DNA of 64,000 bases from Occallatibacter savannae (GCF_003131205.1 NZ_QFFY01000008.1:124001-188000); one strand, 5' to 3'. Counted from the stretch's first letter, positions 42,067 through 51,149 are shown. Numbers and translations: made by a program. The notes: generated from the letters alone by a model not told the origin.

Positions 42067-42188
42067 AGTGTCACCTAACTGGTCCGGCCACCAGGAGGGG
42101 TATAGAAAATCGCTCGAACTTACCTGGCCAGATTCAGTGCAAGCACCAGATGAAACGTCATGCTTGCGCCCGCACGCAAATTCGTCTT

Positions 42189-42542
42189 CTAGTTGAACGG
42201 AACCGGCTCCGTCGTGATGCGATACATTCTGCCGTTCACAAACACCGAGTTCAACTCCAACTCTCCCGAGGTCTGCGTCTCCTTGTTCACCAGTACGCCT
42301 GCGGACGCATTCGCCGGAATCACCGTGACCCCGCCCACCTGAACAGGGTCCTTGATCGATGCCGTGAACCCCGCTCCATTCGCAGCAGATTTCGCGTTGA
42401 CCGCCTCATCCAGCTTCACCGTGAGCGAAGTCATGATCGGAACCGTGATGCCGCCTCTCGGGTTCGCGCCTTCAACCCAGGTTGCAGCCGCAACCACCAA
42501 CCCGATAGCAAACGCACAGCAGGTTTTGCGAAATCGCATCAT
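42189..42542 (-). CDS. Exported protein of unknown function
   Basis: Not recognised. About 117 residues from the ATG at 42542 (GAGGTG six bases upstream). A clear signal peptide (RKTCCAFAIGLVVAAATWVEGA) is followed by a beta-rich mature region with TVKLDEAVNAK, VTVIPANASAGVLV and GRMYRITTEPV. The design recalls small beta-sandwich periplasmic proteins. It is divergent from the membrane-protein gene at 42746. Function unknown. Confidence 0.65.
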   Translation of the reverse strand: MMRFRKTCCAFAIGLVVAAATWVEGANPRGGITVPIMTSLTVKLDEAVNAKSAANGAGFTASIKDPVQVGGVTVIPANASAGVLVNKETQTSGELELNSVFVNGRMYRITTEPVPFN

Positions 42543-42745
42543 GAAAGCACCTCGAGATGATCTGTTTGTAGCTCTACTCATGCCATCATCCGAGCGACCC
42601 GATTGGCAATTTCTTTCCTTCCGGGCTCGCAGTCTTTGGTACCTCGGCAGCACGGACTATCGGTGTACTGAGCCACTTCGACCCGCGGGTGATGGACAGG
42701 CGAAATGCGCTTGACGCATTCAGGCTCGTACCTCAATATCGCTGC

Positions 42746-43405
42746 ATGCAAACGCTTGATCTTTCAGGTGAAAGCAAGAAGTCCGACGGGCGGATTAAGA
42801 GCCTCCTCTGGCCCACGGTCGACAATGCCTGGGATGTGGACTATCTGGGCCAGCAAGGGTTCTGGATTTGTCTAATCATCGCGCTTTTGAGTGCCGCGTT
42901 ACTGCTCGTCATCGCGTTCGAGATCGCAACGCCCGAAGCACGAAACCGCGTTTTGCTCCTCGCCGGCTTGACCTTCTTCGTCTACGTTGTCGGTGGCATG
43001 GGTGTACGGGAAACAAGCTGGCCCGCAGCTCTCTCAGTGTTTGTCTTGTACGCCGTCAATCAACTTGGTTCCGGAAGACCGCCGGGCGTGATCCCAATCA
43101 TCATTGGAGGCGTCCTTCTCTCCAACGTTCGAGCCACTTTCCTCGCCTCCAGGTGGAAGCCACCAGCGGAGGGTGAGGATAGGCCGATGCGCTTCAATGA
43201 AACCCTCCGGGACAAGCTGGTGGATCAACTTCCTCCTCGACTCTGGCCCATTCTTCGGATCCCATTCTTCATCGCTTCAATTGTGATGCTGGTCTTCATC
43301 CTCTATTTCGCTGCCATCAGGCCTGCGGTACCTGCTGTGTCCGATGACGATAATGTGACTCCGTCCACAACCCTCACGGTCGACCCGCCATCAGACAGCC
43401 ACTGA
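42746..43405 (+). CDS. Integral membrane protein, unknown
   Basis: Not recognised. About 219 residues from the ATG at 42746 (an upstream ATG at 42689 is possible but has no better support). TM helices are visible at roughly 36-62 (FWICLIIALLSAALLLVIAF), 73-92 (VLLLAGLTFFVYVVGGMGV), 95-130 (AALSVFVLYAVNQL, GVIPIIIGGVLLSNV) and 180-205 (ILRIPFFIASIVMLVFILYFAAI), with a charged cytoplasmic loop between. The ends are Asp/Ser/Thr-rich. No recognisable motif. Confidence 0.6.
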   Translation: MQTLDLSGESKKSDGRIKSLLWPTVDNAWDVDYLGQQGFWICLIIALLSAALLLVIAFEIATPEARNRVLLLAGLTFFVYVVGGMGVRETSWPAALSVFVLYAVNQLGSGRPPGVIPIIIGGVLLSNVRATFLASRWKPPAEGEDRPMRFNETLRDKLVDQLPPRLWPILRIPFFIASIVMLVFILYFAAIRPAVPAVSDDDNVTPSTTLTVDPPSDSH

Positions 43406-43668
43406 GATCAGCAGGATTTCTACCTCGCAGTCCCTGAACTCACACCGATTGCCTTTGCGTCCTGAGTCTGCTACGTTTCCTTTGTACCTCGGCAGCCCGC
43501 GACCTTCGATGAACCAGCGGGCTCTACCTGCACTCTCCCGCTCTTGAGGGAATGCGGATGGAGGCGTATCAGAGCACCTGGGAACGGTGTGCCTGCGCCT
43601 CAGTTGAGCATCACCTTCTCGCTACGACACGCATCCCAACGCATAGACGCCATTCAGGAGAGACACGC

Positions 43669-44034
43669 ATGAGCGAACCCGCACAGCACCACGCCATCAA
43701 TTACATCGAGTTCACCACCACCGACATCGCCAAAACCAAGGCCTTCTACGAGCGCGCCTTCAGCTGGAACTTCCAGGACTACGGTCCCGACTACGTCAGC
43801 TTCGACCGCGATCACGCAGGCATCGACGGCGGCTTCCGCAAAGGCGAGCCCACACAGTCGCAGCCCGATTCAGCTCCCCTCATCGTCCTCTACTCAAGCG
43901 ATCTCAAAGCCACGCAGGACGCAATCATCGCCGCTGGCGGCTCCATCGTCGTCCCCACCTTCGACTTCCCCGGCGGCAAGCGCTTCCACTTTTCCGACGG
44001 CCAGGGCAACACCCTCGCCGTCTGGTCCGAGTAG
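43669..44034 (+). CDS. VOC-superfamily (glyoxalase/bleomycin-resistance-like) protein
   Basis: 121 residues. Two paired beta-alpha-beta-beta-beta units (INYIEFTTTDIAKTKAFYER and LIVLYSSDLKATQDAIIAAG), ending in the conserved FHFSDGQGNTLAVW with its metal-ligand region. ATG 43669 follows an AGGAG site. VOC proteins include isomerases, dioxygenases and drug-binding proteins; the reaction here is unknown. It is convergent with the 44127 gene across a shared terminator. Confidence 0.87.
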   Translation: MSEPAQHHAINYIEFTTTDIAKTKAFYERAFSWNFQDYGPDYVSFDRDHAGIDGGFRKGEPTQSQPDSAPLIVLYSSDLKATQDAIIAAGGSIVVPTFDFPGGKRFHFSDGQGNTLAVWSE

Positions 44035-44055
44035 AAAGACCTCGGTTCCAAAAAC

Positions 44056-44090
44056 GAGTGCCCCGATGGCCATCAGACCTCGGGGCACTC
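44056..44090 (-). terminator. Intrinsic terminator between convergent genes
   Basis: An 11-base stem GAGTGCCCCGA / TCGGGGCACTC with a 13-base loop. The + strand flank AAAAAC is a T-run on the minus strand, so it mainly ends the 44127 gene. It could also work for the VOC gene. Confidence 0.8.
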
Positions 44091-44091
44091 T

Positions 44092-44126
44092 AACTGAGAA
44101 CTGAAAACTGACAACTGAAAACTGCT
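44092..44126. repeat. Heptameric tandem repeat abutting a stop codon
   Basis: Five AACTGAN-type heptamers (AACTGAG, AACTGAA, AACTGAC, AACTGAA, AACTGCT), ending right next to the stop of the 44127-44681 gene. Confidence 0.75.
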
Positions 44127-44681
44127 CTAATTCACTTCCGGCCCCGGCAGCGCCTTCCTCTTCCTCAACTCCTCGCGCACCAGCGACAGCCCCAGAATGC
44201 ACCGCTCAAATCCATCCGACAATCGCGCAAACAGCGGAGCCTCCTTCTCGTACTCGAACATGTTGAACTGGCTCACGATGAAGTAGCTCTCCTTGCCGGC
44301 CTGGATCAGCTCCGACAAGCTGGGATGCATCCCCTTCCGCCGCGCGCCCGGAACATTCGCCTCCGGATACATACCGCCGACAAATAGCGCATAGTCGCCG
44401 ATGTACTTGCGCATTGCCCGCTCCGCATCGAACGAAGTCGCAAACCCGTTTACCGGATCTGCCGCCAGAATCATTGCCTCCAACTCCTCGATCGGATGGC
44501 CTTTCTCGTCACGCACCTGGTAGAGCTTGTCTGTCTGCGAGAACTCGCACAGAAGATGAGCTACGTAGCCGGTCACGTCGGGATCGTGCAGCCCCAGCTT
44601 GCCTTCATAACTGTTGCGTACAACCTGTTGGAAGAATGGCTCAAGAGGATGGCTCTGATTCGGATGACTCTGGTTCTGCAT
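44127..44681 (-). CDS. Unknown protein, paralog pair member A
   Basis: Not recognised. 184 residues from the ATG at 44681 (GGGAGGT before it). Predicted soluble and mostly helical. Conserved with the neighbour at 44984: SHPLEPFF, VRNSYEGKLGL, TGYVAHLLCEFS, AMRKYIGDYALFVGGMYPEA, LSELIQAGKESYFIVSQFN and ERCILGLSLVR. No catalytic motif is seen. The Q/S/H/P-rich N-terminus looks flexible. Same orientation as its paralog, 302 bp apart. Confidence 0.7.
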   Translation of the reverse strand: MQNQSHPNQSHPLEPFFQQVVRNSYEGKLGLHDPDVTGYVAHLLCEFSQTDKLYQVRDEKGHPIEELEAMILAADPVNGFATSFDAERAMRKYIGDYALFVGGMYPEANVPGARRKGMHPSLSELIQAGKESYFIVSQFNMFEYEKEAPLFARLSDGFERCILGLSLVREELRKRKALPGPEVN

Positions 44682-44983
44682 AGGGACCTCCCGCAATGCA
44701 CTCGCGCACAATCGCCACTAGCTTCAGCAGTGGCCGGTCTCCGCGTCGTGCGGCTGGGGTCCAGCCACCACCCGATTTACAGTTTGTTGACACAGAATGT
44801 AGCGAAAGTGTTGCTCTTTTTGGAAGAGGGAACAGCAACTTAGTTGGCAGAGTGGATAGGTAAGTGCAAACAGTCAGGCCGCAAATCGTTCACCCCAGAG
44901 GCAATTGCGCATCGCCCCTGGGGTACGAACCACCAGCCCTGCTCTAAAAACTGCTTATAAATGCTCGTGCTTTATGAATATGC

Positions 44984-45520
44984 CTAATGTACCGGTGCTG
45001 GTGGATTTATCGTTCGCCACAGATCCCTGCGGGCTATGGCTAGACCGAGAATGCAATGTTCGAAAACGGAAGCAAGCTGGCCGTACAGCGCAGCCTCCTT
45101 CTCGTACTCGAACACGTTGAACTGGCTGACAATGTGGTAGCTCTCCTTGCCAACCTTAATCAGCTCGGAAAGCGTCGGACGCCCGGAATGCGCATTCGGA
45201 TCGGGCTCGATTGCCTCAGGGCACATGCCCGCAAGAAACAGCGTGTAGTCGCCGATGTATTTCCGAACCGTTCTTTCCGCGATGAACGAACGCGCCGTGC
45301 CGTGGATCGGGTCAGACGCCTTCACCATATCGTCCAGCTTTTCGATGGGACGGTTCTTCGCGTCACGAAGACGGAACAAGCTTCCAGGCTCTGAGAAGTC
45401 GCAAAGCATCTTCGCTACGTACCCGGTGATCTCCGGCCCGAGCCCCAAGCGGCCTTCGTAGCTGTTTCTCACTGCCTGCGCGAAAAACGGTTCGAGCGGA
45501 TGGCTTTGCTGCACCTGCAT
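44984..45520 (-). CDS. Unknown protein, paralog pair member B
   Basis: Not recognised. 178 residues, roughly half identical to the 44127 protein by eye: SHPLEPFFAQAVRNSYEGRL, GYVAKMLCDFSE, TVRKYIGDYTLFLAGMCPEA, LSELIKVGKESYHIVSQFN, FEHCILGLAIARRDLW. Mostly helical, soluble. A GGGAC site lies upstream. The duplication and the same order suggest a local gene duplication; no function is known to me. Confidence 0.7.
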   Translation of the reverse strand: MQVQQSHPLEPFFAQAVRNSYEGRLGLGPEITGYVAKMLCDFSEPGSLFRLRDAKNRPIEKLDDMVKASDPIHGTARSFIAERTVRKYIGDYTLFLAGMCPEAIEPDPNAHSGRPTLSELIKVGKESYHIVSQFNVFEYEKEAALYGQLASVFEHCILGLAIARRDLWRTINPPAPVH

Positions 45521-45713
45521 AGAGGGTCCCCGGGCAAAGCGAAGTCAGACAGAGAGTAGCCGGAGTGCAACGTGCGCAGTCCGGAACCGTGCCCGGCTAT
45601 CGCTGGATTTGCTTGCTTGGAAAGTAACTTTAGACGAATTGTAGCACTGGGGATGTGAGCAAAATCACTTTACCAACCCGCACAGGAACACAGGTAACTA
45701 AGGCTTTACCTGA

Positions 45714-45740
45714 CCAAAAAGGGCAGCCCGAAGGCTGCCC
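45714..45740 (-). terminator. Intrinsic terminator of the transaldolase gene
   Basis: GGGCAGCC / GGCTGCCC (8-bp stem, CGAA loop) with AAAAA on the + strand, i.e. a T-run on the minus strand, 21 bp past the transaldolase stop. Confidence 0.85.
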
Positions 45741-45761
45741 TCTGAACAAACCATGCCCAAC

Positions 45762-46763
45762 CTAGACAGCCGCTGGCGCGCGCGATTCCATATCCGCCAG
45801 CCGCTTGGCCAGCAGCTTTTCCAGGTTCTCCAGCGCGCTCGCGAAGCCATCGATGCCTTCTTTCAGCTTGTCGCTCGCCATGCGATCTTCCGCGTGCATC
45901 TTCTTGAAGGTCGCCTTGTCCACCACGATCCGCTGGATGTCCATCGACTTCGCCTTCTCCGGATCCAGCTTGCGCGGCAGCTCGCCTTCCGTCTTGTCCA
46001 GCTCAGCCAGCAGCTGCGGCGAAATGGTCAGCAAGTCGCAGCCCGCCAGTTCCTTGATCTCGCCGATGTTGCGGAAGCTCGCGCCCATCACCTGCGTCTT
46101 GTAGCCGAACTTCTTGTAGTAGTTGTAGATCTTGGTCACCGACTGCACTCCCGGATCATCCGCGCCCTGGTAGTCCTTGCCGGTGTCCTTCTTGTACCAG
46201 TCCAGAATGCGGCCCACGAACGGCGACACCAGCGTCACGCCAGCCTCGGCAGCAGCAATCGCCTGGTGAATTCCGAACAGCAGGGTCAGGTTGCAGTGGA
46301 TGCCTTCCTTCTCCAACACCTCTGCTGCCTTGATGCCTTCCCAAGTCGAGGCAATCTTGATCAGCACGTGATCGCGCCCCACCTTCGCCTTGTCATACTG
46401 CGCGATGATGCTGCGCGCCATGGCGATCGTGCCCTCGGTGTCATACGAGAGCCGCGCGTCGACTTCGGTCGAGACACGTCCCGGCACAATCGCCAGGATC
46501 TTCTTTCCGAACGCAACCGCAAGATTCTGGAACGCGAGGTTTGCCACGTCCTTGTCGGCCGCGCCGTCGCCCAACTCCTTCTTCGCTTCCATGATCACGC
46601 CGTCAACAATCGGCTGATATTGCGGCATCCCCGCCGCCGTCGTAATCAGCGAAGGATTGGTCGTCGCGTCCGTCGGACGGAACCGCTCCATGGATTCGAT
46701 GTCGCCGGTGTCAGCCACCACGGTGGTGTACGTACGCAATTGCTCGAGCAAACTTTGGCTCAT
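45762..46763 (-). CDS. tal: Transaldolase
   Basis: Transfers a dihydroxyacetone group from sedoheptulose 7-phosphate to glyceraldehyde 3-phosphate in the pentose phosphate pathway (cytoplasm). 333 residues. The DATTNPSLI motif (about 30-38), the Schiff-base lysine in HVLIKIASTWEGIKAA (about 130) and the ASFRNIGEIKELAGCDLLTISP block are intact. Long (type 1) transaldolase layout. The GGAGG site is well placed. It is followed by a strong terminator. Confidence 0.96.
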   Translation of the reverse strand: MSQSLLEQLRTYTTVVADTGDIESMERFRPTDATTNPSLITTAAGMPQYQPIVDGVIMEAKKELGDGAADKDVANLAFQNLAVAFGKKILAIVPGRVSTEVDARLSYDTEGTIAMARSIIAQYDKAKVGRDHVLIKIASTWEGIKAAEVLEKEGIHCNLTLLFGIHQAIAAAEAGVTLVSPFVGRILDWYKKDTGKDYQGADDPGVQSVTKIYNYYKKFGYKTQVMGASFRNIGEIKELAGCDLLTISPQLLAELDKTEGELPRKLDPEKAKSMDIQRIVVDKATFKKMHAEDRMASDKLKEGIDGFASALENLEKLLAKRLADMESRAPAAV

Positions 46764-46858
46764 TTTTCCTCCTGGGGAAGGGGCCCCCAGCGCAGTCCGC
46801 GCCCGGCTCCAGTCTAACCCTTAATTTTGATTCCTGCGTGAAGGCGAGGTTGCATCTT

Positions 46859-47683
46859 CTAGGGTTGCTTCGGGGCTGCCGCAAAGCTGTTCGATAGCGT
46901 GCCAAGTCCAGCAATCGCAACTTCAACCGTGTCGCCCGCCTTCACCGGACCCACCCCCGCCGGCGTCCCCGTCAGCAGCAGATCTCCCGGCTCAAGCGTA
47001 ATCGCCGCCGTAATGTAGCTGAGCAGCACCGGAATCGAAAAGATGAAATCCAGCGTCGATCCATGCTGCTTCACCTCGCCATTCTGCCGCGTCTCCACCG
47101 TGAACCCCTTCTCTGCATCCACCTCATCGCTCACCACCGGCCCCACCGGACAGAACGTGTCAAACCCCTTAGCCCGCGTCCACTGCCCATCCTTCTTCTG
47201 CAGGTCCCGCGCCGTCACATCATTGGCGATTGTGTATCCGCGAATGTAGCTCTTCCAGTCCGCATCCGCCGCCAGCTTCGTTGCCCGCCTTCCAATCACC
47301 ATTGCCAGCTCGCCTTCAAAGTCCACCCGCTCCGACTGCGGCGGCATCATCACCACGCCCTTATGCCCCAGCAGAGAAGACGGCGGCTTGAAGAAGAGCA
47401 GCGGCTCTGCGGGAACCTCGTTCCCCAACTCCTTCGCATGATCCCGGTAGTTGCGCCCGACACACACAATCTTCGATGGCGTGACCGGCGCCAGCAGCTC
47501 AGCCTCGCTCAACGCCATAGGCTCAAAATCCAGAACCGTCGGCATCGTCCTCTGATGATGAACGTGGAAGCCGAAATCCTCCTCCGGTGCATGCGCCAGA
47601 TCCACAATCCACGGCTCTCCCGCGCGGTCCTCTACCTTTCCATACAGCACTTCGCCTTCAAATCGAAACCTGCAGTACCTCAT
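46859..47683 (-). CDS. Fumarylacetoacetate hydrolase family protein
   Basis: 274 residues from ATG 47683 (GAGGTGACG just before). The core GRNYRDHAKELGNEVPAEP (about 70-90), the metal-binding glutamates in VDFEGELAMVIGRRA and the lysine motif near YTIANDVTARDLQKKDGQ are present. The C-terminal LLTGTPAGVGPVKAGD is typical. These enzymes cleave C-C bonds in acylpyruvates or hydrate 2-keto acids (2-hydroxyhepta-diene-dioate isomerase-like). The substrate is unknown. Heptamer/octamer-type repeats and a palindrome lie in its upstream region (47727-47785). Confidence 0.9.
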   Translation of the reverse strand: MRYCRFRFEGEVLYGKVEDRAGEPWIVDLAHAPEEDFGFHVHHQRTMPTVLDFEPMALSEAELLAPVTPSKIVCVGRNYRDHAKELGNEVPAEPLLFFKPPSSLLGHKGVVMMPPQSERVDFEGELAMVIGRRATKLAADADWKSYIRGYTIANDVTARDLQKKDGQWTRAKGFDTFCPVGPVVSDEVDAEKGFTVETRQNGEVKQHGSTLDFIFSIPVLLSYITAAITLEPGDLLLTGTPAGVGPVKAGDTVEVAIAGLGTLSNSFAAAPKQP

Positions 47684-47862
47684 CGTCACCTCACAACCAA
47701 CCACAACGCGAATTCGTATTTCTCGCGAGAACCCGCTAACTTGCCAACTTGCTACGGCGCGTAGCGCCGCTAACTCGCTAAAAGAGTAAGAAAGAGTCAC
47801 TCATCCATCGGAGGTCTACGCACCGCCAAATCGACCAGACACAAAGATCGTCACGCGAGAGA

Positions 47863-48954
47863 TCAAGGCTGCGGTACAGTCTCTCGCGCCTCCGCCGACT
47901 TCGCGCTCTCATGCCCACCCTTGTCCACCGCGCTCACCGCGTACTGATACGTGCTCCCCGCCTTCACCTGCGCATCGTGAAATGCCGGCTCCACAATCGG
48001 CGCTGCCGCAGACACCCGCTGCCATCCGCCGCCCTCCTCGCGCCGATACACAACGTAACCCGCCACGTCGGAGTCCGTTACCGGCTGCCAGCTCAGGTCG
48101 ATTGCCGGCGTCGCGCCGTTCTCCCCGGCAGTCGACACCGCAACCAGCCCACCCGGCACTGACGGCGGAAAAACATCCTTCACCTCAACCTGCACGGCCG
48201 GAGAAAACGCCCCATCTAACTCCAGCGTTTTGCCTCCAACATCTACCCGCGCCACGCGCTGTGCACGATACGCATACTGCTCATCGAATCGCACAGTCTT
48301 ATCGATCGCATGGCCCTGCTCCGCGCCTGGCTCAACTATCAGATCCTGCTGCTCTGCTTCAGGAGTCGGCGCAAGCGGCCCGCGTTGTTCGGCCTTCTGA
48401 GCAGGCGTCAGCAGCTTTCGCTCCAGCCGGACTGCCGTGTTCTCGCCATCGGGCGTCCAACTCAGCACGACACCCTGCTTGCGAACCTCCGCCTTCAATC
48501 CATCAATGGGCGCCGGCGCAGCGCCCGCCAGAATCGTGGCGGCATTCGACAATCCAGCCGAGCGCCCGTTCCTGTTTCTCAACTCCACAAAGTAGCTCAC
48601 CGGCCTCGCCGTGCTCGCTCTCAACTCCGCCGGCAGCGTGTCCGTGTACACACCCGCTGCCCCCGCCTCCGTCATCTGGTCCGGCCCCGCTGCCTCGCAC
48701 GCACCAGCATCGTTCTCTCGTCTGCAGATGCGAACCGCCACCTCGCCTTTGATCGTGGTGCGGTCCGTATTCCTCTTCGGCATCGTCCAGGTCAGCGTCA
48801 CCTGGTCGCCGGCCCGCGTAGCAGCGAGATCCCCAACCGGATCCGGCAGGTTCAGCGATGGAGGCTGCGGCGCTCCGGGCGTACCGCATCCCGGCAAGCA
48901 GAGCAGCAACCCCACTGCCATCGCCGCCCGCCCCGTTCGCGCCAGCAAATCCAT
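47863..48954 (-). CDS. Lipoprotein with fibronectin type III-like domains
   Basis: 363 residues. Lipobox LLCLPGC at about 18-23 predicts lipidation at Cys23. The rest is a chain of Fn3-like modules: DPVGDLAATRAGDQVTLTW, PIDGLKAEVRKQGVVLSWTP and AIDLSWQPVTDSDVAGYVVY, each with the Trp and Tyr of the fold. No catalytic motif. It probably binds cell-wall material or a partner on the outer membrane. It is located between the FAH gene and the small 49117 gene; no operon is evident. Confidence 0.82.
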   Translation of the reverse strand: MDLLARTGRAAMAVGLLLCLPGCGTPGAPQPPSLNLPDPVGDLAATRAGDQVTLTWTMPKRNTDRTTIKGEVAVRICRRENDAGACEAAGPDQMTEAGAAGVYTDTLPAELRASTARPVSYFVELRNRNGRSAGLSNAATILAGAAPAPIDGLKAEVRKQGVVLSWTPDGENTAVRLERKLLTPAQKAEQRGPLAPTPEAEQQDLIVEPGAEQGHAIDKTVRFDEQYAYRAQRVARVDVGGKTLELDGAFSPAVQVEVKDVFPPSVPGGLVAVSTAGENGATPAIDLSWQPVTDSDVAGYVVYRREEGGGWQRVSAAAPIVEPAFHDAQVKAGSTYQYAVSAVDKGGHESAKSAEARETVPQP

Positions 48955-49116
48955 GCTTGTAAGTCTAATGGAACCAGTCAGAGTGCCCGCTTATGCACCG
49001 TTTTCTGCGCACAAAGCTGCACCGGAACCCCTCCGCGGAACACCGATTGCAACATCCTTCTACGGCACGACGCGAACTTGCACCTGCTTCTCAGTTCTGG
49101 TGAAAGGAGCGAAAAG

Positions 49117-49314
49117 ATGAACCAGACTTACACCATAAAGTTCATACATCGAATAAATGAAGATGGCTCAATCGATTCCATCTGCCGCGACTGCTTCGTG
49201 ACGATCGCAACAGGTCGTTCGCGGTTGGAGCTCGCGCCTCAGGAACAGCAACATACCTGCGAGCCGATGACCATCCAGCGCTACGAGGGGTATAAAAAAC
49301 TCGCGGTACGCTGA
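49117..49314 (+). CDS. Small CxxC protein, unknown
   Basis: Not recognised. 65 residues, ATG with a strong AAAGGAG site. Contains CRDCF (CxxC) and a later TC, which could bind zinc, and ends in a Tyr/Lys-rich tail (YEGYKKLAVR). No signal peptide. It stands alone between the lipoprotein gene and the CGNR regulator gene. Confidence 0.55.
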   Translation: MNQTYTIKFIHRINEDGSIDSICRDCFVTIATGRSRLELAPQEQQHTCEPMTIQRYEGYKKLAVR

Positions 49315-49433
49315 AATTTGTACCCGTGTAGATATTGCACACGGCAACCAGCCGGGGCGTTCCATCGCCCCGGATCTACTCAACCGGCCCCACCATCTGC
49401 TCTGTTTAGGATTGCCACAGATTCTCACGCAAC

Positions 49434-50057
49434 TCAGTGCTGCGCCTTGTACCTGCGCGCCTTCATGCGATTGCCGCAGATCTTCATGTTGCACCAGCGC
49501 CGCGTGTGGTTCTTGCTCGTGTCGATGAACAGCCAGCGGCACTCCTCGCTTCCGCACTGCCGCGCCAGGCTCATCTGCTCTGAAGTCGCAAGTTCCGCCG
49601 TCTTCAGGCTCAGCAGCCACAACGGACACGCCGCTTCAGAAGTCTGCTCGAGAACCCATTCCAGCTTCTCGCCGGTCCATCGCGTTGTCTGCTTGGCCCT
49701 CGCCGGCGCAAAGTACTCTTCCAGGCGCCTCACACTCGATTGCGCAGGACTCGTGCCTTCGATCGCTGCATAGAACAACTCCGCTGCTGCTTCGCGAAGC
49801 TCCCGAATCTGCGCGAGCACTTTTGCGCCCTTGCTCTCCGGAACCGTGCGCACCAGCCTGCGCGCTTCCATCGAGGTCAACACCGCACTCTGCTCGCAGA
49901 ATCGCAGCACATCGGAGTAGTCCGCCAGCAGTTCCTCCGGCCCCGACTCCCGAAAACGCCAGTCCAGCGTGTTCACCAGATCCAGCGCCGGATGACCGCC
50001 GCTCAAATCGAACGCGCGATCCTTCCTCTCCTGCAACGCTGCCGAACCCTTTTCCAC
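49434..50057 (-). CDS. CGNR zinc-finger regulator with ABATE-type N-terminal domain
   Basis: 207 residues, GTG start with GAGGGG six bases upstream. An ABATE-like N-terminal domain (HPALDLVNTLDWR onward) is followed by the CGNR finger at the C-terminus: CGSEECRWLFIDTSKNHTRRW, then CNMKICGNRMKARRY. The CGNR signature itself (ICGNRMKAR) is intact. Family members are DNA-binding transcription factors, often next to exporters they control. It is divergent from the EamA gene with shared operator-like sites (50084-50113). Confidence 0.9.
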   Translation of the reverse strand: MEKGSAALQERKDRAFDLSGGHPALDLVNTLDWRFRESGPEELLADYSDVLRFCEQSAVLTSMEARRLVRTVPESKGAKVLAQIRELREAAAELFYAAIEGTSPAQSSVRRLEEYFAPARAKQTTRWTGEKLEWVLEQTSEAACPLWLLSLKTAELATSEQMSLARQCGSEECRWLFIDTSKNHTRRWCNMKICGNRMKARRYKAQH

Positions 50058-50077
50058 CGCTAACCCCTCATCTCATG

Positions 50078-50113
50078 TTGACAGGTTACCCCGCCGATGT
50101 AAATATGGTAACC
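50078..50113 (+). promoter_or_regulatory. Promoter with paired GGTNACC operator sites
   Basis: -35 TTGACA (50078-50083), 16-bp spacer, -10 TAAATA (50100-50105). GGTTACC (50084-50090) and GGTAACC (50107-50113) are perfect inverted repeats flanking the -10 and may bind the CGNR regulator. The predicted +1 falls about 5-6 bases before the ATG at 50118. Confidence 0.65.
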
Positions 50114-50117
50114 AGTC

Positions 50118-51038
50118 ATGGCCGATTCGGTGGTTAGCATAAAAACCGGGGCAGAAGACATTGCGGCACGCGGGTATCGCGCCCGCATGCTCTTCTCCTT
50201 CTTCGCCGTCTACGTGATCTGGGGAACCACCTTCCTCGCCATCCGCATCGCCGTCGAAGAACTCCCGCCGCTCTTCGCCGCCGCCGCCCGCTTCTTCACC
50301 GCCGGCGTTGTCCTCTTTGCATTCATGCGCTTCCGCGGCCAGGCCTCACCCACACTGCGCCAATGGCGAAACCTCAGCCTCGTTGCGCTGTTTCTTTTCG
50401 TAGCCGAGTACGCGCCGCTCTTCTGGGCAGAGAAGTCCGTGCCCTCCGGCGTGGTCTCCGTTCTCGCCGCCACCATTCCGATCCTCACCCTCGTCGCTGA
50501 AGCCGTCATCCTGCGCGAGAAGCACCTCAAGCCGGGAGTCATCATCGCTACTCTCCTCGGCTTCAGCGGGGTCGCCATTCTTCTCCTCCACGGCGCGCAC
50601 AGCAGCTTCGGTCTCGTCCCCTGCATCGCCGTCCTCGCCGGCTCCATCTGCTGGGCAGCCGGCTCTGTCTTCAACCGCTCCATGGATCTGCCGAAATCGC
50701 GCCCTGTCACCGCTGGTGCAACCATGATGCTCGGTGGCATCGGGCTCTTCGCGCTCTCTGCCGCATTCGGAGAACTGCACCCATTCCCGCACATCTCCCT
50801 GCGCGCGGTCTGGGCTCTGCTCTACCTCATCGTCTTCGGGTCGCTCGTCGCCTTCACCGCGTACGTCTGGCTCATCGGCCACATGTCGGCCTCGCGCGTC
50901 TCAAGCTACGCCTACGTCAACCCCGTCATCGCTATCGCCATCGGCTACTTCTGGGCAGGCGAGCCCATCACCCCGCGCATCCTCGCCGGCACCGCCCTCG
51001 TGCTCATCAGCGTCTTCCTCATCCTCCGCCAGAAGTAG
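50118..51038 (+). CDS. EamA/DMT-superfamily exporter
   Basis: 306 residues, ten TM helices in two five-helix EamA repeats (YVIWGTTFLAIRIAV at the start of the first, SICWAAGSVFNRSM at the start of the second). Expected to export a small metabolite or a drug. The ATG has no Shine-Dalgarno sequence, and the promoter positions suggest an almost leaderless mRNA. A later ATG (50190) would trim about 24 residues. Control by the divergent CGNR regulator is likely. Confidence 0.9.
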   Translation: MADSVVSIKTGAEDIAARGYRARMLFSFFAVYVIWGTTFLAIRIAVEELPPLFAAAARFFTAGVVLFAFMRFRGQASPTLRQWRNLSLVALFLFVAEYAPLFWAEKSVPSGVVSVLAATIPILTLVAEAVILREKHLKPGVIIATLLGFSGVAILLLHGAHSSFGLVPCIAVLAGSICWAAGSVFNRSMDLPKSRPVTAGATMMLGGIGLFALSAAFGELHPFPHISLRAVWALLYLIVFGSLVAFTAYVWLIGHMSASRVSSYAYVNPVIAIAIGYFWAGEPITPRILAGTALVLISVFLILRQK

Positions 51039-51149
51039 GGTGTCCGTCTTGTGTCCCTGCAGGCCGACTTGACTCACTTGTATCCGGACGTACCGATGGG
51101 AATCGAAGCATATTCGGATTGCGCTACATCTTTGATGGAAGTGAGAGAT

